A stretch of 64,000 nucleotides of DNA, taken from NCBI GenBank assembly GCA_033439265.1, contig JAVTVX010000015.1:20575947-20639946 (forward strand), in the 5' to 3' direction. Below the pieces are notes generated by a model. The model saw only the letters and a program-made list of their open reading frames with translations, ran no database searches and was not told the origin of the DNA. Source of the stretch: Dillenia suffruticosa (Eukaryota > Streptophyta > Magnoliopsida > Dilleniales > Dilleniaceae). Below, piece after piece: positions 8,869 to 20,840 of the stretch. Made by a program: the position numbers and the translations under genes. Numbering within the stretch: position 1 is the stretch's first letter; every line of letters begins with the position of its first letter.

Positions 8869-10014
8869 CACGAGGGCATTTTATTTCCATCATAAGATCA
8901 CAACTCATGCGATCCACCATATCACCCTACAGGGTTTTCATACAGGGTTGGACGTCGTGCGACTAGCGAGTACACCTGCAAACAAAAAAAAACTCCTCGA
9001 CACACCTGTTAGGATGATCGAGTAGTCACCGTTAATATCATAAGAAAGCTCGCTGTACCCCAGATCCAAGACTAATTACATTCATCGAGTTACTTTCCTC
9101 ACCGAAAGTAATCCCCAGATATCACTCGACTATGTATTCACTATTATGTTCATATCCCTACATGGATGAACATAAAAGACCGGTCAGTGAATACTCAATT
9201 GGTCTTCCTTTTCCCAAACTTGAATCTATCGATATCAATTCAGCTGTTTTCCTAGACCTGTCCCTCGGACCTCAATTTATCTTACGGGCCATTGGTAAAC
9301 AGACTAAAGTAGCAAACACTGAATCATGATCTCAAGAGACAGCCGAAAGTAATAAGGGTACAAAAGATCCCACCCAATAGATCTCGAGTCTCACACAGTG
9401 GGACTTGGGGATAAATTTTAAATTATTGTCTCAAGTAATATAGCTCCCACTATCCCAAGTCGTCTTTTCACACGTGGTATGAAACACGTGCCACAGTGTT
9501 ATTCCCCCATCTCTCAGAAGGGCATATGTCAGATTTCTCTAATACTGTGCAGGTACGGGGACACAGTCTACACATAAGACTTTACCTAGAGATCTCAGAA
9601 AGAGTATCTATGAGACAATATCACACATTACAGGTGATATCCGAGATCTCAAACCTGGCTTCTCACAGGCAACATGGATGTGGGTACTTCCATGTCGGTC
9701 ATATCACATATGACCTCATCCTGAACACGTATCAGGGCGACTTATATTCTAGCAGAGCCACTCTCAAAACCTCTTACAACTAGAAACCGTCTCATCCCCG
9801 CTCACTGAGAGCCGGAGATGGTCACTCGTGTGAGAGAGTCGACATCGCCTACCCGACATATCTATTATCACAAACAGAACATATATATGATAATTAAAAG
9901 CAAGTGCATTAATAGAAAATATAATACAAAAGTGACTGAATAATGCACTATAATCATATATATATATAAAATCAATAAGCATCAACGTCATCATTAAGTA
10001 CAAACTGAGAAATG
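8869..10014 (-). other. Long 3' non-coding region of C
   Basis: About 1.15 kb between the pol stop and the polypurine tract. No ORF longer than about 95 codons and no recognisable domain. It contains a short (TA)n run near 9956-9968. Confidence 0.5.
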
Positions 10015-11097
10015 TCAGTAGATATTCAAACCCAATGACTCTCTATGCCCAAAAAAAGAGTCTCTAGTGATGGGTTTGGTTAAGGGGTCAGCCACCATGT
10101 TGTGTGTCGAAATGTACTTGACGGTCACTTCACCCTTCTCGATGATGTCTCTAACATAATGGTATCTAGTGTCGATGTGTTTAGTCCTACTATGAAACTT
10201 AGGATCTCGAGTGTAAGCGATAGCGGCCTGATTATCACAATAAATCATTATAGGTCTCCCACTATCCGCTACAATCCCTAAGTCATTCAGTAGTCTCCGG
10301 AGCCAAACACTTTCTTGAACTGCAACTGAGCACGCCACGAACTCAGCCTCCATCGTAGATAGAGCAACACAGGTTTGCTTCTTACTGCTCCAAGAGATAG
10401 CTCCGCCATTGAGCAAGAAAGCAAAACCTGATGTCGATTTGCGTTTATCCAAATCACCTCCCCAGTCGGCGTCCGAATAGCCCACAAGGCACAAATCGCC
10501 TCCTCCGTAACTCAAGGAGAAGTTTGCAGTTCCTTTTAGATATCAGAAAATCCTTTTCACTGCTCTCCAGTGACCCCTTCCAGGATTTGCCTGATATCTG
10601 CTCACCAGACCAATTGCATAACAAATGTCCGGTCTAGTACACAATATTGCGTATATCAAACTTCCCACTGCACTGGAATAAGGTACTTTACTCATTTCCC
10701 TTACTTCTTCCTGAGTTTTCGGACACATGTCCAGCTCAGGCCTTCACCTTTGACGATCGGAGTATCTATGAGATTACAATCATTCATCCCAAAACGCTCG
10801 AGAATTTTCTTAATGTAGGTCTCTTGTGAAAGAGGCAACATCTTTCTCGAGCGATCCCTCTGGATCTTAACTCCAAGGATGAACTCAGCTTCACCCATGT
10901 CTTTCATGTCGAAACTGGATGACAACCATGCTTTGATGGTCTTTAAATACTTAATGCTGTTCCCAGCCAACATTATGTCATCCACATACAATGACAGGAT
11001 CACAAAAGAGTTATCAGACCAAATCAGATAGACACAATGATCCTCCTCAACCATCGTAAAACCGTAAGATATCACCTCCTCGTGAAATCTTAGGTAC
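10015..11097 (-). pseudogene. C pol: RT C-terminal half and RNase H (broken)
   Basis: RT palm motif YVDD is read near 10980-10991 in LSLYVDDIMLAG. It continues to MGEAEFILGVKI, then a frameshift near 10735 and a stop near 10543 (RIF-stop-YLKGT) before RNase H (YSDADWGGDLDKRKS, STMEAEF, YCDNQAAIAY, SRTKHIDTRYHYVRD). The C-terminus is HRESLGLNIY. The RT is cut at QWY/LRFHEEV by B1. Known role of the family: copying element RNA to DNA. This copy cannot do so. Confidence 0.9.
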
Positions 11098-11557
11098 TGT
11101 TGAAATATCAAAAAATAAAACACAAGAAATGAAGAATACTTCTGAATTTTATTGAAGAAGAATGAGAGCATACATGGACATATTTGAGAGCATTTTTCTC
11201 ATAGTTTTTGGAGATACAATGAGGCTCTATTTATAGAGAAAAGGGAAAAATAGCCAGTAGAAAGTGATTCAAAAGTAATATTCCCGTTGGAGCTCAAACC
11301 CCAAGGAATTTCAACAGCTAGTTTTTTGACTGTTGAAATATATGCTGCCCAAACTGCCCCTAGCTATTTGGGTTTGCTTCCTAGACTTTTCTCCAAACTT
11401 TTGGGCTTCCTTGGGCCTATTTTTGAATGTATTTTGGGTTGGTTTAGGCTGCCCAAATGGGCCATGCTTGCTGGACAATGCATGATGATTTTTGGACTTT
11501 TAAGTAGATGCACTTGGTTGGTGATGAAGATGGGTTAAGTTATTTTTCTTTTCAACA
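11098..11557 (-). repeat. 3' LTR of B1
   Basis: 460 bp, TGTTGAAATATC...TTTCAACA, followed inward by the polypurine tract complement CTCCCCCTCAAGTT. Confidence 0.96.
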
Positions 11558-12720
11558 CTCCCCCTCAAGTTGGGTGCGTAGATATCGATAGTGCCCAACT
11601 TGTTCATGATTTCTTGAAGATGCATTGCAGTTCCCCATTTTGTGAAGATATCAGCTAGTTGCTCTTTTCCTTTGCTGTAGGGAGTGGCTATAAGCTTTTC
11701 TTCCACCTTTTGTCGAATGAAGTGACAATCAACTTCTATGTGTTTAGTCCTTTCATGGAAGACCGGATTGGATGCAATATGAATCGCCGATTGATTGTCA
11801 CAATGCAAGTTGATTGGTGTAGAAACATTGAACCCTAATTCCTCTACTAGAGCCTTCAACCATACAATCTCACTGGCTGCTGACGCCATTGCTCTATACT
11901 CAGCCTCTGCACTCAATCTTGACACCACATGCTGTTTTTTGCTCTTCCATGCTACCAAGTTGCCTCCTACGAACATGCAGTATCCGGTGGTAGATCTTCT
12001 ATCCTTTGAATCGCTCGCCCAATCTGCATCGCAAAAGCCTTCAATTTGGGAGCTTCCATTGTTCTTCATCCAAATACCTAGTCCTGGTGATTTCTTGATG
12101 TAGTGAAGGATGCGCTCAACTGCTCTCCAATGACCCATCTTTGGAGAATGCATATGTTGACTAATTTGGCTCACGGCAAAGGCTATGTCTGGCCGAGTGA
12201 TGGTGAGGTAGATCAGTCGTCCTACAAGTCTTTGATATCTCTCTATGTCCTCAAATGGCTCCTCATCATCTACTAGAGGTCCAGTGGTGACAATAGGGCT
12301 ACAAGCTGGCTTTCCTCCTAGCTTTCCTGTTTTCTGCAAAAGATCAAGTGCATATTTCCTTTGGGATAGAATTAACCCATTATTACAATAGGCTAACTCA
12401 ATTCCTAGGAAATACTTAATCTCCCTAAATCTTTAATTTCAAACCTAGAACTCAAGAAATTTCTAACTATATCTATTAAATGCATGTCATTTCCTGTAAT
12501 GATGATATCATCTACGTAAACTAAGGCTATCACTATTTTATCATTGTTTTTTCTAATGAAAACAGAAGAGTCGCTATGGCATTTAACAAATCCACTACTA
12601 AGGAAAGTATGGCTTAATTTTGCATACCATGCCCTTGGGGATTGCTTCAGCCCGTAGATAGCTTTGCGTAGTTTGCACACGTTTTCTCCTTGTTGTTGAA
12701 ACCCTTGAAGAAGTTGCATG
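11558..12720 (-). pseudogene. B1 Gag-Pol, C-terminal part (RT end, RNase H)
   Basis: Carries the RT palm (YVDDIIITGND, near 12510) and an RNase H with normal AEAEYRAM. A small indel near 12416-12422 shifts the frame between the two, compared with intact B2. The piece ends at the B2 insertion within codons for LQEG/LLQ..., where flank GCATG is duplicated. Confidence 0.93.
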
Positions 12721-13168
12721 TGTTGAAATATCAAAAAATAGAGCACAAGAAATGAAGAATACTTCTGAATTTTATTGAAGAAGAATGAGAGCATACATGG
12801 ACAGATTTGAGAGCATTTTTCTCATAGTTTTTGGAGATACAATGAGGCTCTATTTATAGAGAAAAGGGAAAAATAGCCAGTAGAAAGTGATATTCCCGTT
12901 GGAGCTCAAACCCCAAGGAATTCCAACAGCTAGTTTTTTTACTGTTGAAATATATGCTGCCCAAACTGCCCCTAGCTATTTGGGTTTGCTTCCTAGACTT
13001 TCTCCAAACTTTTGGGCTTCCTTGGGCCTATTTTTGAATGTATTTTGGGTTGGTTTAGGCTGCCCAAATGGGCCATGCTTGCTGGACAATGCATGCTGAT
13101 TTTTGGACTTCTAAGTAGATGCACTTGGTTGGTGATGAAGATGGGTTAAGTTATCCTTCTTTTCAACA
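12721..13168 (-). repeat. 3' LTR of B2
   Basis: 448 bp, paired with 17361-17809. It contains the last ~20 codons and the stop of the B2 Gag-Pol ORF. Confidence 0.96.
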
Positions 13169-16100
13169 CTCCCCCTCAAGTTGGGTGCGTAGATATCGAT
13201 AGTGCCCAACTTGTTCATGATTTCTTGAAGATACATTGCAGTTCCCCCTTTTGTGAAGATATCAGCTAGTTGCTCTTTTCCTTTGATGTAGGGAGTGGCT
13301 ATAAGCTTTTCTTCCACCTTTTGTCGAATGAAGTGACAATCAACTTCTATGTGTTTAGTCCTTTCATGGAAGACCGGATTGGATGCAATATGAATTGCCG
13401 ATTGATTGTCAAAATGCAAGTTGATTGGTGTAGAAACATTGAACCCTAATTCCTCTACTAGAGCCTTCAACCATACAATCTCACTGGCTGCTGACGCCAT
13501 TGCTCTATACTTAGCCTTTGCACTCGATCTTGACACCACATGTTGTTTTTTGCTCTTCCATGCTACCAAGTTGCCTCCTACGAACATGCAGTACCCGGTG
13601 GTAGATCTTCTATCCTTTAAATCGCTCGCCCAATCTGCATCGCAAAAGCCTTCAATTTGGGAGCTTCCATTGTTCTTCATCCAAATACCTAGTCCTGGTG
13701 ATTTCTTGATGTAGTGAAGGATGCGCTCAACTGCTCTCCAATGACCCATCTTTGGAGAATGCATATGTTGACTAATTTGGCTCACGGCAAAGGCTATGTC
13801 TGGCCTAGTGATGGTGAGGTAGATCAGTCGTCCTACAAGTCTTTGATATCTCTCTATGTCCTCAAGTGGCTCCTCATCATCTACTAGAGGTCCAGTGGTG
13901 ACAATAGGGCTACAAGCTGGCTTTCCTCCTAGCTTTCCTGTTTCCTGCAAAAGATCAAGTGCATATTTCCTTTGGGATAGAATTAACCCATTATTACAAT
14001 AGGCTAACTCAATTCCTAGGAAATACTTTAGTCTCCCTAAATCTTTAATTTCAAACCTAGAACTCAAGAAATTTCTAACTATATCTATTAAATGCATGTC
14101 ATTTCCAGTAATGATGATATCATCTACGTAAACTAAGGCTATCACTATTTTATCATTGTTTTTTCTAATGAAAACAGAGGAGTCGCTATGGCATTTAACA
14201 AATCCACTACTAAGGAAAGCATGGCTTAATTTTGCATACCATGCCCTTGGGGATTGCTTCAGCCCGTAGATAGCCTTGCGTAGTTTGCACACGTTTCCTC
14301 CTTGTTGTTGGAACCCTTGAGGAAGTTGCATGTACACTTCTTCTTCGAGATCTCCTTGAAGGAACGCGTTTGCTACATCCATTTGAAACATGCTCCATCC
14401 ATGGTTCACCGCAAGAGACATCAAGACCCTAATTGTATTCATTTTGGCAACGGGTGCGTATGTCTCTTTGTAATCTATCCCATATGCTTGAGTGAATCCT
14501 TTAGCCACAAGTCTTGCCTTAAACCTTTCAATTGATCCATCACTTTTATATTTGATTTTGTATACCCATTTGCATCCGACGGCTCGCTTGCTCTTTGGAA
14601 GAGAGGTGACTTCCCATGTACCGTTCTTGGTCAATGCATCTAGTTCTTCCTTCATTACCTTTCTCCACCTTGGGTCCTTGGATGCTTCATCATATGTCCT
14701 AGGCTCCTGTTCTTTATCTATGCCACTCAAAAAATTTTGGTGGCTCAAAGAAACATGTGAGATGGTATAATAATTAGAAATCGGATGTGATGTTACCTTG
14801 GAGTTATAGTAAACTCTACGGTTAATCCATTCCGAACGGGGAACCCTAAGCCTCGTGGATCGCCTAAGGTGAGGAGGTGGTGCATCCAAATCTCCCTCTA
14901 CATGCTCGGATTCTTCCTCTTCGGTTTCTTGATCTCCCCCTGAAGTGTGGGCTGCCTCCTCTTCTATGGAGTTTGATCCTTCTTCTTCATTATTTTGAGA
15001 TTGCTCATTAGTCTCTTGGGAGATTCCTTCTGCAATTGGTGGAGATGATTGATTCGGGAGAAGTAAGAAATTCCACGTGCTTGGAGTGCTCTCTTCTTCT
15101 GATGATTGATGTTCTTCATTATCTACAAAAAAGGACTCATTCTCCACAAATATCACATCCTTAGATGTGTATGTTTGGTTAGTTTTAGGGTCATAACATC
15201 TATACCCCTTTTCAAAGGAAGCATACCCCAAAAATATGCACTTTCTACCCTTATGATCTAACTTATCCCTCATGTGTGCTGGAATATGAATGTAACATAC
15301 ACAACCGAATGTTCTAAGATGAGATATCTTAGGTTTTCTATCTAGTAGGGCTTCTAAGGGTGACTTGCCATCCAGGACTTGAGATGGGATAAGGTTTATT
15401 AGGTGGACAGCGGTTTTTATTCCATCACACCAAAATTTCTTAGGCACATTTGCATGAAACATCATAGCTCTAGTTATTTCTAATATGTGCCTATATTTCC
15501 TTTCGGCCACCCCATTTTGTTGAGGTGTGTACACACAAGACATTTGATGTATAATGCCATTCTCTCTAAGGTAGTTTTCAAATGTCAAACTAGTGAATTC
15601 TCCACCATGGTCCGTCCTTAGAATTTTAATGTTAGCATTGTAAAGTTTGGTCACATATCTCTCATAGCTTTTAAAGGCTTCAAAAGCTTGATCTTTGGTA
15701 TTCAAAAGGTAGACCCAAGTGTACCTAGTTTTTTGGTCTACAAAAGTAATGAAATACTTGTAGCCTAAATGAGATTTGATAGGTGAAGTCCACAAATCCG
15801 AATGAACTAAATCTAAAGCAACTTTATAAATTGTTTTTGAATTGGGATACATTGATCGGGTTTCCTTTCCCAGAATACAAGCTTCACAATGTCTATCTTC
15901 AATATTAATACTTGGAAATAGACGCTTTAAAGTTTGGTCACTAGGATGCCCAAAACGTTTATGCCAAAGAGATGCATCTTCTTTGATATGAGCTACGAGT
16001 GCATGATGCTTTTGATCCAAAAAATATAGATCCCCTCTTCTAGAACCCTTGCCAATCAATTGATTCGACTTGAGGTCCTGAAAAGTAACAGTGTTTGGGT

Positions 16101-17361
16101 CAAAAACAACTCTACACCCTTGATCCTTAGTGACTTTGCTAATGGACAAAAGATTTGAAGTGAGTTGGGGAACAAATAAAGCATTTGATGTTTTTCCAAA
16201 AAGTTCAATTTCCCCAATTTGCTCAACTTTCAAATCTTGCCCATTGGCAACACGGACTATCTTATGGTTAGGGAGTTTTTTAAAATGCTTGATTTTTCTT
16301 CTATCCCTTACCATATGATGGTCCGTTCCCGAATCAATGAGAAAATCTTCGAAATTGAAAGAGGATAAAGTGTTTTGATTTTTACCATTGGAGGGAGCAA
16401 GTTGTTGAAACTTCTTGGAGATGTCATTGAGTTGACTTTGAATAGCAGCAAAATCAGCCATGGTAGGTCCTTGAAGCTTGGTGTGAAGTACATTATGCTG
16501 CTCGGAAAGTTGCTCCCTTGGTTTGAAGGTCTTGGGCTTTAAATGAGGATGAAGGTTCCAACACTTCTCCTTCGTATGTCCTCTTTTCTTGCAATGGGTG
16601 CATACATCAATTTTCTTTGGAACTTGATGTGCTTTGGCAGCCATGTGCTCTTCAACGGTAGCCATGTGACCTTGAGCTTCAAGTCTAAGTTTGAAATTTT
16701 CTTCCAAACGCATGCTAACTTCCGTTCGTTGGATCATATTTTGCACTTCTCCAAATGAAGGAAATTCCTTCATTCGGAGAATTTCTTGTCTAAGAAGAGA
16801 GTAGGAATCATCTAGACCCATGAGAAGACCAAAGATTTTATCTTCTTCTTTCCTCTTTTGGAGGACTTTGAGATCTATGGAATCCGGACGGAGAGTGGAG
16901 AGCTCATTCCAAGTATCCGTATATTCCCCAAAATATTGAGGAAGTGATTTCCCTTCCTTTTTGATGTTTGAAATTTGTCGTTTGAGCTCAAAAATTCTGC
17001 CAAGGTTAGATTCTTGGCCATAAAGAGAAAACATTGTGTCCCATATTAGTTTTGCATTGGGAGCACAAGTCACCATAGCTTTGTGTGTTTCATCCATGGA
17101 ATTGAGTAGAAGAAAAAACACATGATTGTCCCTCTTCTTCCATTCTCTGTAGGAAGAATCCACCTCTTCAAGTGGTTGATCAAGTATGTGACCCTCCAAG
17201 TTGTGAAGTTCCAGCACCCTTCTCATCAAGGCTGCCCATTGATAATAATTTCCTCCTCTTAATTGAATGGAGGATATATTTTGAAATTGGGTAAGGTTGA
17301 TGGAAGGTGGAAGGTCACCCAACCTTGAAGAGGAAGGGATCGAAGTTTTCTCTGATACCAT
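13111..17361 (-). CDS. Gag-Pol polyprotein of B2 (open, 1416 aa; RNase H glutamate lost)
   Basis: Uninterrupted copia polyprotein: Gag, zinc knuckle CTHCKKRGHTKEKC (254-267), protease DSG (343-345), integrase finger then D522, D584 and E620 (35 residues between the last two), RT with YVDD, RNase H. The start MVSE overlaps the primer-binding site; the C-terminus RGSVEKKDNLTHL... runs through the polypurine tract into the 3' LTR. Odd point: the RNase H AEAE motif reads A-K-A-K (residues 1281-1284; codons at 13516-13518 and 13510-13512), while the B1 copy keeps AEAE. The catalytic Glu is therefore replaced by Lys and the copy is probably non-autonomous despite its full ORF. The CDNQS motif reads FDNQS, another departure. 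Confidence 0.94.
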   Translation of the reverse strand: MVSEKTSIPSSSRLGDLPPSINLTQFQNISSIQLRGGNYYQWAALMRRVLELHNLEGHILDQPLEEVDSSYREWKKRDNHVFFLLLNSMDETHKAMVTCAPNAKLIWDTMFSLYGQESNLGRIFELKRQISNIKKEGKSLPQYFGEYTDTWNELSTLRPDSIDLKVLQKRKEEDKIFGLLMGLDDSYSLLRQEILRMKEFPSFGEVQNMIQRTEVSMRLEENFKLRLEAQGHMATVEEHMAAKAHQVPKKIDVCTHCKKRGHTKEKCWNLHPHLKPKTFKPREQLSEQHNVLHTKLQGPTMADFAAIQSQLNDISKKFQQLAPSNGKNQNTLSSFNFEDFLIDSGTDHHMVRDRRKIKHFKKLPNHKIVRVANGQDLKVEQIGEIELFGKTSNALFVPQLTSNLLSISKVTKDQGCRVVFDPNTVTFQDLKSNQLIGKGSRRGDLYFLDQKHHALVAHIKEDASLWHKRFGHPSDQTLKRLFPSINIEDRHCEACILGKETRSMYPNSKTIYKVALDLVHSDLWTSPIKSHLGYKYFITFVDQKTRYTWVYLLNTKDQAFEAFKSYERYVTKLYNANIKILRTDHGGEFTSLTFENYLRENGIIHQMSCVYTPQQNGVAERKYRHILEITRAMMFHANVPKKFWCDGIKTAVHLINLIPSQVLDGKSPLEALLDRKPKISHLRTFGCVCYIHIPAHMRDKLDHKGRKCIFLGYASFEKGYRCYDPKTNQTYTSKDVIFVENESFFVDNEEHQSSEEESTPSTWNFLLLPNQSSPPIAEGISQETNEQSQNNEEEGSNSIEEEAAHTSGGDQETEEEESEHVEGDLDAPPPHLRRSTRLRVPRSEWINRRVYYNSKVTSHPISNYYTISHVSLSHQNFLSGIDKEQEPRTYDEASKDPRWRKVMKEELDALTKNGTWEVTSLPKSKRAVGCKWVYKIKYKSDGSIERFKARLVAKGFTQAYGIDYKETYAPVAKMNTIRVLMSLAVNHGWSMFQMDVANAFLQGDLEEEVYMQLPQGFQQQGGNVCKLRKAIYGLKQSPRAWYAKLSHAFLSSGFVKCHSDSSVFIRKNNDKIVIALVYVDDIIITGNDMHLIDIVRNFLSSRFEIKDLGRLKYFLGIELAYCNNGLILSQRKYALDLLQETGKLGGKPACSPIVTTGPLVDDEEPLEDIERYQRLVGRLIYLTITRPDIAFAVSQISQHMHSPKMGHWRAVERILHYIKKSPGLGIWMKNNGSSQIEGFCDADWASDLKDRRSTTGYCMFVGGNLVAWKSKKQHVVSRSSAKAKYRAMASAASEIVWLKALVEELGFNVSTPINLHFDNQSAIHIASNPVFHERTKHIEVDCHFIRQKVEEKLIATPYIKGKEQLADIFTKGGTAMYLQEIMNKLGTIDIYAPNLRGSVEKKDNLTHLHHQPSAST
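17349..17360 (-). other. Primer-binding site of B2
   Basis: Minus-strand TGGTATCAGAGA next to the 5' LTR. It matches the tRNA-iMet complement for 11 bases; the twelfth is A instead of C. The same variant is in B1 (20829-20840). Confidence 0.85.
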
Positions 17362-17809
17362 GTTGAAATATCAAAAAATAGAGCACAAGAAATGAAGAAT
17401 ACTTCTGAATTTTATTGAAGAAGAATGAGAGCATACATGGACAGATTTGAGAGCATTTTTCTCATAGTTTTTGGAGATACAATGAGGCTCTATTTATAGA
17501 GAAAAGGGAAAAATAGCCAGTAGAAAGTGATATTCCCGTTGGAGCTCAAACCCCAAGGAATTCCAACAGCTAGTTTTTTGACTGTTGAAATATATGCTGC
17601 CCAAACTGCCCCTAGCTATTTGGGTTTGCTTCCTAGACTTTTCTCCAAACTTTTGGGCTTCCTTGGGCCTATTTTTGAATGTATTTTGGGTTGGTTTAGG
17701 CTGCCCAAATGGGCCATACTTGCTGGACAATGCATGCTGATTTTTGGACTTCTAAGTAGATGCACTTGGTTGGTGATGAAGATGGGTTAAGTTATCATTC
17801 TTTTCAACA
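17361..17809 (-). repeat. 5' LTR of B2
   Basis: 449 bp with a TATA box CTATAAATAG (minus) at 17490-17499. Its terminal A forms the ATG of the ORF. Confidence 0.96.
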
Positions 17810-20800
17810 GCATGTACACTTCTTCTTCGAGATCTCCTTGAAGGAACGCGTTTGCTACATCCATTTGAAACATGCTCCATCCATGGTTCACCGCAAGAGA
17901 CATCAAGACCCTAATTGTATTCATTTTGACAACGGGTGCGTATGTCTCTTTGTAATCTATCCCATATGCTTGAGTGAATCCTTTAGCCACAAGTCTTGCC
18001 TTAAACCTTTCAATTGATCCATCACTTTTATATTTGATTTTGTATACCCATTTGCATCCGACGGCTCGCTTGCTCTTTGGAAGAGAGGTGACTTCCCATG
18101 TACCGTTCTTGGTCAATGCATCTAGCTCTTCCTTCATTGCCTTTCTCCACCTTGGGTCCTTGGATGCTTCATCATATGTCCTAGGCTCCTGTTCTTTATC
18201 TATGCCACTCAAAAAATTTTGGTGGCTCAAAGAAACATGTGAGATGGTATAATAATTAGAAATCGGATGTGATGTTACCTTGGAGTTATAGTAAACTCTA
18301 CGGTTAATCCATTCCGAACGGGGAACCCTAAGCCTCATGGATCACCTAAGGTGAGGAGGTGGTGCATCCAAATCTCCCTCTACATGCTCGGATTCTTCCT
18401 CTTTGGTTTCTTGATCTCCCCCTGAAGTGTGGGCTGCCTCCTCTTCTATGGAGTTTGATCCTTCTTCTTCATTATTTTGAGATTGCTCATTAGTCTCTTG
18501 GGAGATTCCTTCTGCAATTGGTTGAGATGATTGATTCGGGAGAAGTAAGAAATTCCACGTGCTTGGAGTGCTCTCTTCTTCTGATGATTGATGTTCTTCA
18601 TTATCTACAAAAAAGGACTCATTCTCCACAAATATCACATCCTTAGATGTGTATGTTTGGTTAGTTTTAGAGTCATAACATCTATACCCCTTTTCAAAGG
18701 AAGCAAACCCCAAAAATATGCACTTTCTACCCTTATGATCTAACTTATCCCTCATGTGTGCTGGAATATGAATGTAACATACACAACCAAATGTTCTAAG
18801 ATGAGATATCTTAGGTTTTCTATCTAGTAGGGCTTCTAAGGGTGACTTGCCATCCAGGACTTGAGATGGGATAAGGTTTATTAGGTGGACAGCGGTTTTT
18901 ATTCTATCACACCAAAATTTCTTAGGCACATTTGCATGAAACATCATAGCTCTAGTTATTTCTAATATGTGCCTATTTTTCCTTTCGGCCACCCCATTTT
19001 GTTGAGGTGTGTACACACAAGACATTTGATGTACAATGCCATTCTCTCTAAGGTAGTTTTCAAATGTCAAACTAGTGAATTCTCCACCATGGTCCGTCCT
19101 TAGAATTTTAATGTTAGCATTGTAAAGTTTGGTCACATATCTCTCATAGTTTTTAAATGCTTCAAAAGCTTGATCTTTGGTATTCAAAAGGTAGACCCAA
19201 GTGTACCTAGTTTTTTGGTCTACAAAAGTAATGAAATACTTGTAGCCTAAATGAGATTTGATAGGTGAAGTCCACAAATCCGAATGAACTAAATCAAAAG
19301 TATCTTTATAAATTGTTTTTGAATTGGGATACATTGATCGGGTTTCCTTTCCCAGAATACAAGCTTCACAATGTCTATATTCAATATTAATACTTGGAAA
19401 TAGACGCTTTAAAGCTTAGTCACTAGGATGCCCAAAACGTTTATACTAAAGAGATGCATCTTCTTTGATATGAGCTACGAGTGCATGATGCTTTTGATCC
19501 AAAAAATATAGATCCCCTCTTCTAGAACCCTTGCCAATCAATTGATTCGACTTGAGGTCCTGAAAAGTAACAGTGTTTGGGTCAAAAACAACTCTACACC
19601 CTTGATCCTTAGTGACTTTGCTAATGGACAAAAGATTTGAAGTGAGTTGGGGAACAAATAAAGCATTCGATGTTTTTCCAAAAAGTTCAATTTCCCCAAT
19701 TTGCTCAACTTTCAAATCTTGCCCATTGGCAACACGGACTATCTTATGGTTAAGGAGTTTTAAAATGCTTGATTTTTCTTCTATTCCTTACCATATGATG
19801 GTCCGTTCCCGAATCAATGAGAAAATCTTCGAAATTGAATGAGGATAAAGTGTTTTGATTTTTACCATTGGAGGGAGCAAGTTGTTGAAACTTCTTGGAG
19901 ATGTCATTGAGTTGACTTTGAAGAGCAGCAAAATCAGCCATGGTAGGTCCTTGAAGCTTGGTGTGAAGTACATTATGCTGCTCGGAAAGTTGCTCCCTTG
20001 GTTTGAAGGTCTTGGGCTTTAAATGAGGATGAAGGTTCCAACACTTCTCCTTCGTATGTCCTCTTTTCTTGCAATGGGTGCATACATTAATTTTCTTTGG
20101 AACTTGATGTGCTTTGGCAGCAATGTGCTCTTCAACGGTAGCCATGTGTCCTTGAGCTTCAAGTCTAAGTTTGGAATTTTCTTCCAAACGCATGCTAACT
20201 TCCATTCGTTGGATCATATTTTGCACTTCTCCAAATGAAGGAAATTCCTTCATTCGGAGAATTTCTTGTCTAAGAAGAGAGTAGGAATCATCTAGACCCA
20301 TGAGAAGACCAAAAATTTTATCTTCTTCTTTCCTCTTTTGGAGGACTTTGAGATCTATGGAATCCGGGCAGAGAGTGGAGAGCTCATTCCAAGTATCCGT
20401 ATATTCCCCAAAGTATTGAGGAAGTGATTTCCCTTCCTTTTTGATATTTGAAATTTGTCGTTTGAGCTCAAAAATTCTGCCAAGGTTAGATTCTTAGCCA
20501 TAAAGAGAAAACATTGTGTCCCATATTAGTTTTGCATTGGGAGCACAAGTCACCATAGCTTTGTGTGTTTCATCCATGGAATTGAGTAGAAGAAAAAACA
20601 CATGATTGTCCCTCTTCTTCCATTCTCTGAAGGAAGAATCCACATCTTCAAGTGGTTGATCAAGTATGTGACCCTCCAAGTTGTGAAGTTCCAGCGCCCT
20701 TCTCATCAAGGCTGCCCATTGATAATAATTTCCTCCTCTTAATTGAATGGAGGATATATTTTGAAATTGGGTAAGGTTGATGGAAGGTGGAAGGTCACCC

Positions 20801-20840
20801 AACCTTGAAGAGGAAGGGATCGAAGTTTTCTCTGATACCA
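17810..20840 (-). pseudogene. B1 Gag-Pol, N-terminal part (Gag to RT)
   Basis: Gag, protease, integrase and the first part of RT of B1, about 97-98% like B2 but broken. Lesions visible against B2 are a stop near 18346 (CGA to TGA in LRRSTR, with a second CpG loss eight bases away), stops near 19416 and 19445 (integrase finger), a frameshift near 19750-19765 and a stop near 20494 (LYGQE with CAA to TAA). The start MVSEKTSIPSSS at 20841 is kept. Most lesions are C-to-T changes on one strand, as expected from deamination of methylated DNA. Confidence 0.92.

Larger units (their letters stand above)
12721..17809 (-). mobile_element. Copia retrotransposon B2, complete
   Basis: Complete minus-strand copia element inserted in the RT of B1, with perfect TSD GCATG (12716-12720 and 17810-17814). 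Its LTRs of 448 and 449 bp differ at about four sites by eye, so it is young. It holds one intact ORF. Element and target are the same family, a same-family nested insertion. Confidence 0.97.

Noticed and set aside
9132-9783. Plus-strand ORFs of 65-95 codons in the C 3' region
   Set aside because: No domain or start context, and they lie antisense in transposon non-coding sequence.
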